From Protula sp. h YS-2021 (Eukaryota; Annelida; Polychaeta; Sabellida; Serpulidae), in assembly GCA_949752745.1 (NCBI GenBank), contig OX457026.1, positions 25,503,702 through 25,567,701 on the forward strand: 64,000 bases of DNA, written 5' to 3'. Each line of letters starts with the position of its first letter. Position 1 is the stretch's first letter. Shown piece after piece: positions 62,151 to 64,000 of this stretch. Under the pieces are notes generated by a model that did no database searches, was not told where the DNA came from, and saw only the letters and a program-made list of their open reading frames with translations. Made by a program: the position numbers and the translations under genes.

Positions 62151-62838
62151 CTAAAAAATTGGGGAGTTGGGGCAACTGGGCATGTTGGCCAACTGTACAA
62201 GAGCCAAGGCGCCCATAATTCGCTCATCTCGCTCGCGCAGCTTAGTCGGACTATTCTGAATCTCTGACAGGACAACGGGGCGCTTCTTCAGTGGCTTCTT
62301 GGACGGCGATAACGGCACGTCTCTCGCTACGTTCTCCTTTGTAGGCGTTTCGCAAGGTGCAGCCAATCCCGTCACAGTCTGTGTGGTGTTCATATTGGTT
62401 TGACGGCAGTCTTTCATACAGGGGTTCGCCGACTGCAGCAATTCAGTAAACGAAGGCCCATGGCTAAAGTCAACATGTTCGCACGACATTGGTTCTTTAT
62501 AGAAGCCGGCACTGGATTGAAATCCACACTGCGTATTATTGTTCCCCCACAACTGCCCAAGACCATGGCCGGGATTGCTTTGTGGAGGGCCATTAAATAC
62601 AGAGCTCATACGTTGTTGCTGGGTATTTACTGGATACGCTGCAAAATCCGCGATTTGCTCTTGATACGAACAAGCTACCCTCGGATCTTTCTGGTTCACT
62701 TTTTGTTCTTCGACAGCTTTTGGTTTTCCGGCAATTTTCCACTGATTCTCAATGTCACGATATAGCGAGCGTTTGGTGCTTGGCGTACGCAAGCTCAGGT
62801 GACCTTTGCTTGGTGTATACCTTCTTCTTTTTACGTAC
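62151..62838 (-). CDS. ZNF367: ZNF367 orthologue, last exon
   Basis: Minus strand; acceptor ttttatcag at 62839-62840, phase 2 to stop at 62151-62153. Joined to the upstream exon it reads WLERYVKRRRYTPSKG, matching the conserved 'WLARYWEMR..RTP' segment after the fingers of ZNF367. The C-terminus, RDERIMGALALVQLAN, matches the end of ZNF367 (R-E-R-x-x-GALALIELAN). The middle (about 180 residues) is Ser/Pro/Gln-rich and longer than in vertebrates, with SPSKKPLKKRPVV as a possible nuclear signal. ZNF367 is a nuclear C2H2 transcription factor. Convergent with the large zinc-finger gene. Confidence 0.85.
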
Positions 62839-63107
62839 CTGATAAAATCAAAGCGTGTTAAGTATGAAGTAACTCCTGAATCGAAAAGACATTTCTGAGC
62901 AACAACCAAATTACAGTCACACTAAAGGTTATGTAACAAAGCATGATCTCTTGTTTACGAAATCACTAAATTCCACAAATATATCTCTTTCGTAAAATTC
63001 TTTATTCTTTTTATTTTGAAAAAGAAAACCGGTTATACGTGCAGGATCTTTTGGATCCTTTCTTTTCTATGTAGTTATAACAGAGACAACAGCAGTTTAA
63101 TATTTAC
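62839..63107. other. Intron of the ZNF367-like gene
   Basis: AT-rich intron, GT-AG on the minus strand; no further feature. Confidence 0.8.
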
Positions 63108-63246
63108 CTCTCCAGCCAGTTTATTTCCTGTGGTGATGCATTCGGTCTGGGTTCCGGCGATGTCAGCTCAGGGTCAAGTCTCTTTAAGAATGACGAAGGG
63201 TGTGCCACGCAGTGTCTGTTGGCATGGGTGAAGCTGCTCTTGCAAC
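63108..63246 (-). CDS. ZNF367: ZNF367 orthologue, penultimate exon
   Basis: Minus strand; acceptor tgttttgttag, donor gagag|gtaaat; starts in phase 1 and ends in phase 2. (G)CKSSFTHANRHCVAHPSSF matches the diagnostic FTHANRHC..HP segment of the last zinc finger of ZNF367. LKRLDPELTSPEPRPN and INWLER follow. The exons for the preceding two or three C2H2 fingers are not present before 64000, so the gene continues off the right edge. Confidence 0.88.
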
Positions 63247-63758
63247 CTAACAAAACACAAATGAAGGGGTCCATGCATAAACTTGATAATTCCAATTATC
63301 AGGAAAATGCACCATTACCACCACGGTATTTCTTGGCCTCTGTTCTATCACATATGTAAGTCCTACACCTCAAAACCGATTAGAAGTGGGCATTTTTTAG
63401 GAAAAGGTGATGGGAAAAAACCTATGTTTGTTACTAAAATTTCAAATTTTAAAAGCGTTTTAAAAGCGGAATAAAGCTACGATTCCCCGAAGCGCAGTTC
63501 CTACACAGCTATCCGACTGACTTGCTGAAAACTTGAAGATTTTTTGGTTTTGTTTCACCATTGACCTATTCCTAATCGAAATGAAATGTAAACACCAATA
63601 AAAGAAATGTTAAACTCATGGTGGTGGCCCGATGCCCCCCCCCCAAACTTAGTTCGGGTCTCCGCGTCTCAGGCTCTAGGGTCCTATATAAATAATAAAT
63701 ATATATATATCGAGCCTCCCAATTTGGGCTCGTCTCCCCCTCCCCCCGGCTTTTTCCA
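63247..63758. other. Upstream intron of the ZNF367-like gene
   Basis: No finger exon on the minus strand; a short poly-C run near 63636 and TA/ATA runs near 63690. Confidence 0.55.
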
Positions 63759-63772
63759 GAGGAGAGGAGAGG

Positions 63773-63808
<36 letters not shown>
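63759..63808. repeat. (GGAGA)n and (GA)n microsatellite
   Basis: GGAGA pentamers run into about 14 GA dinucleotides. Confidence 0.95.
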
Positions 63809-63812
<4 letters not shown>

Positions 63813-64000
63813 TTAGCCATTGTCAAGCCTATTAAATATTTTACGTTCAAAGCAACTATTTTCTAAAGGCTAGCAACCAAGAGGTACCAATCCTTTACGT
63901 AACGTTTTATTCACCACAACAAGAATGCCACCCGTTAAAGCAATTTCGAAATTTTATATTGTAGGTCTGTAGCAAAATAATTACGGAAAGAGTAGGTTGC
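63809..64000. other. Right edge, nothing recognised
   Basis: Presumably still intron of the ZNF367-like gene. Confidence 0.4.

Overview
The window is nuclear DNA of a metazoan. Genes have many short exons with GT-AG (once GC-AG) introns, there is an intron-containing tRNA-Arg gene, and about half of the sequence is AT-rich intergenic DNA filled with microsatellites, transposon relics and dispersed repeats. The mix of Polinton/Maverick relics, a Ty3/Gypsy-type LTR element, 'ggtcaaggtcaa' repeats and a 'ggccccaaccc-ttcgg' hairpin repeat suggests a marine invertebrate, perhaps a mollusc or other lophotrochozoan. The species is an inference, not a demonstration.

Layout. 1-1.6 kb: broken protein-primed type B DNA polymerase of a Polinton-like element (minus strand), ending in an inverted duplication at the window edge. 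1.7-19 kb: no supported gene; tandem repeats, two small elements with inverted repeats (4918-5317; 7181-8187) and a 'ggtcaaggtcaa' repeat. 19.2-19.9 kb: two orphan exon-like segments, the second carrying the start of an RRM like that of RBPMS/MEC-8 proteins, with frame breaks. 21.5-24.7 kb: decayed Polinton capsid, ATPase and integrase genes on the minus strand. 25157-29951: a complete but mutated Gypsy-type LTR retrotransposon. 30.5-34.5 kb: dispersed and tandem repeats.

34.57-56.77 kb (plus strand): one 22-exon gene for a nuclear-looking protein of about 1,840 residues. It has four U1/matrin-type C2H2 fingers, a Gln/Pro-rich middle, a long Arg-Asp/Arg-Glu/Arg-Ser-rich region, an acidic stretch and an RGG-type C-terminus. 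The fingers come from an internal duplication of a four-exon module whose splice phases are the same in both copies. I do not recognise a named orthologue; the composition suggests RNA binding or splicing. The equivalent exon of each module has a splice junction amplified into a tandem array: about 22 copies of the 5' splice-site end in module A, and five 52-bp copies of the 3' splice-site end in module B. Introns carry an antisense tRNA-Arg(UCU) gene and two transposon copies whose ends contain repeated 'TCGGCCCA'. The large RS-type exon needs two single-base corrections, both in homopolymers, so the assembly may contain small indel errors.

62.15-63.25 kb (minus strand): the last two exons of a ZNF367 orthologue, convergent with the large gene; its upstream zinc-finger exons lie beyond the right edge. 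Apart from the tRNA, these two loci are the only ones that look like intact host genes.
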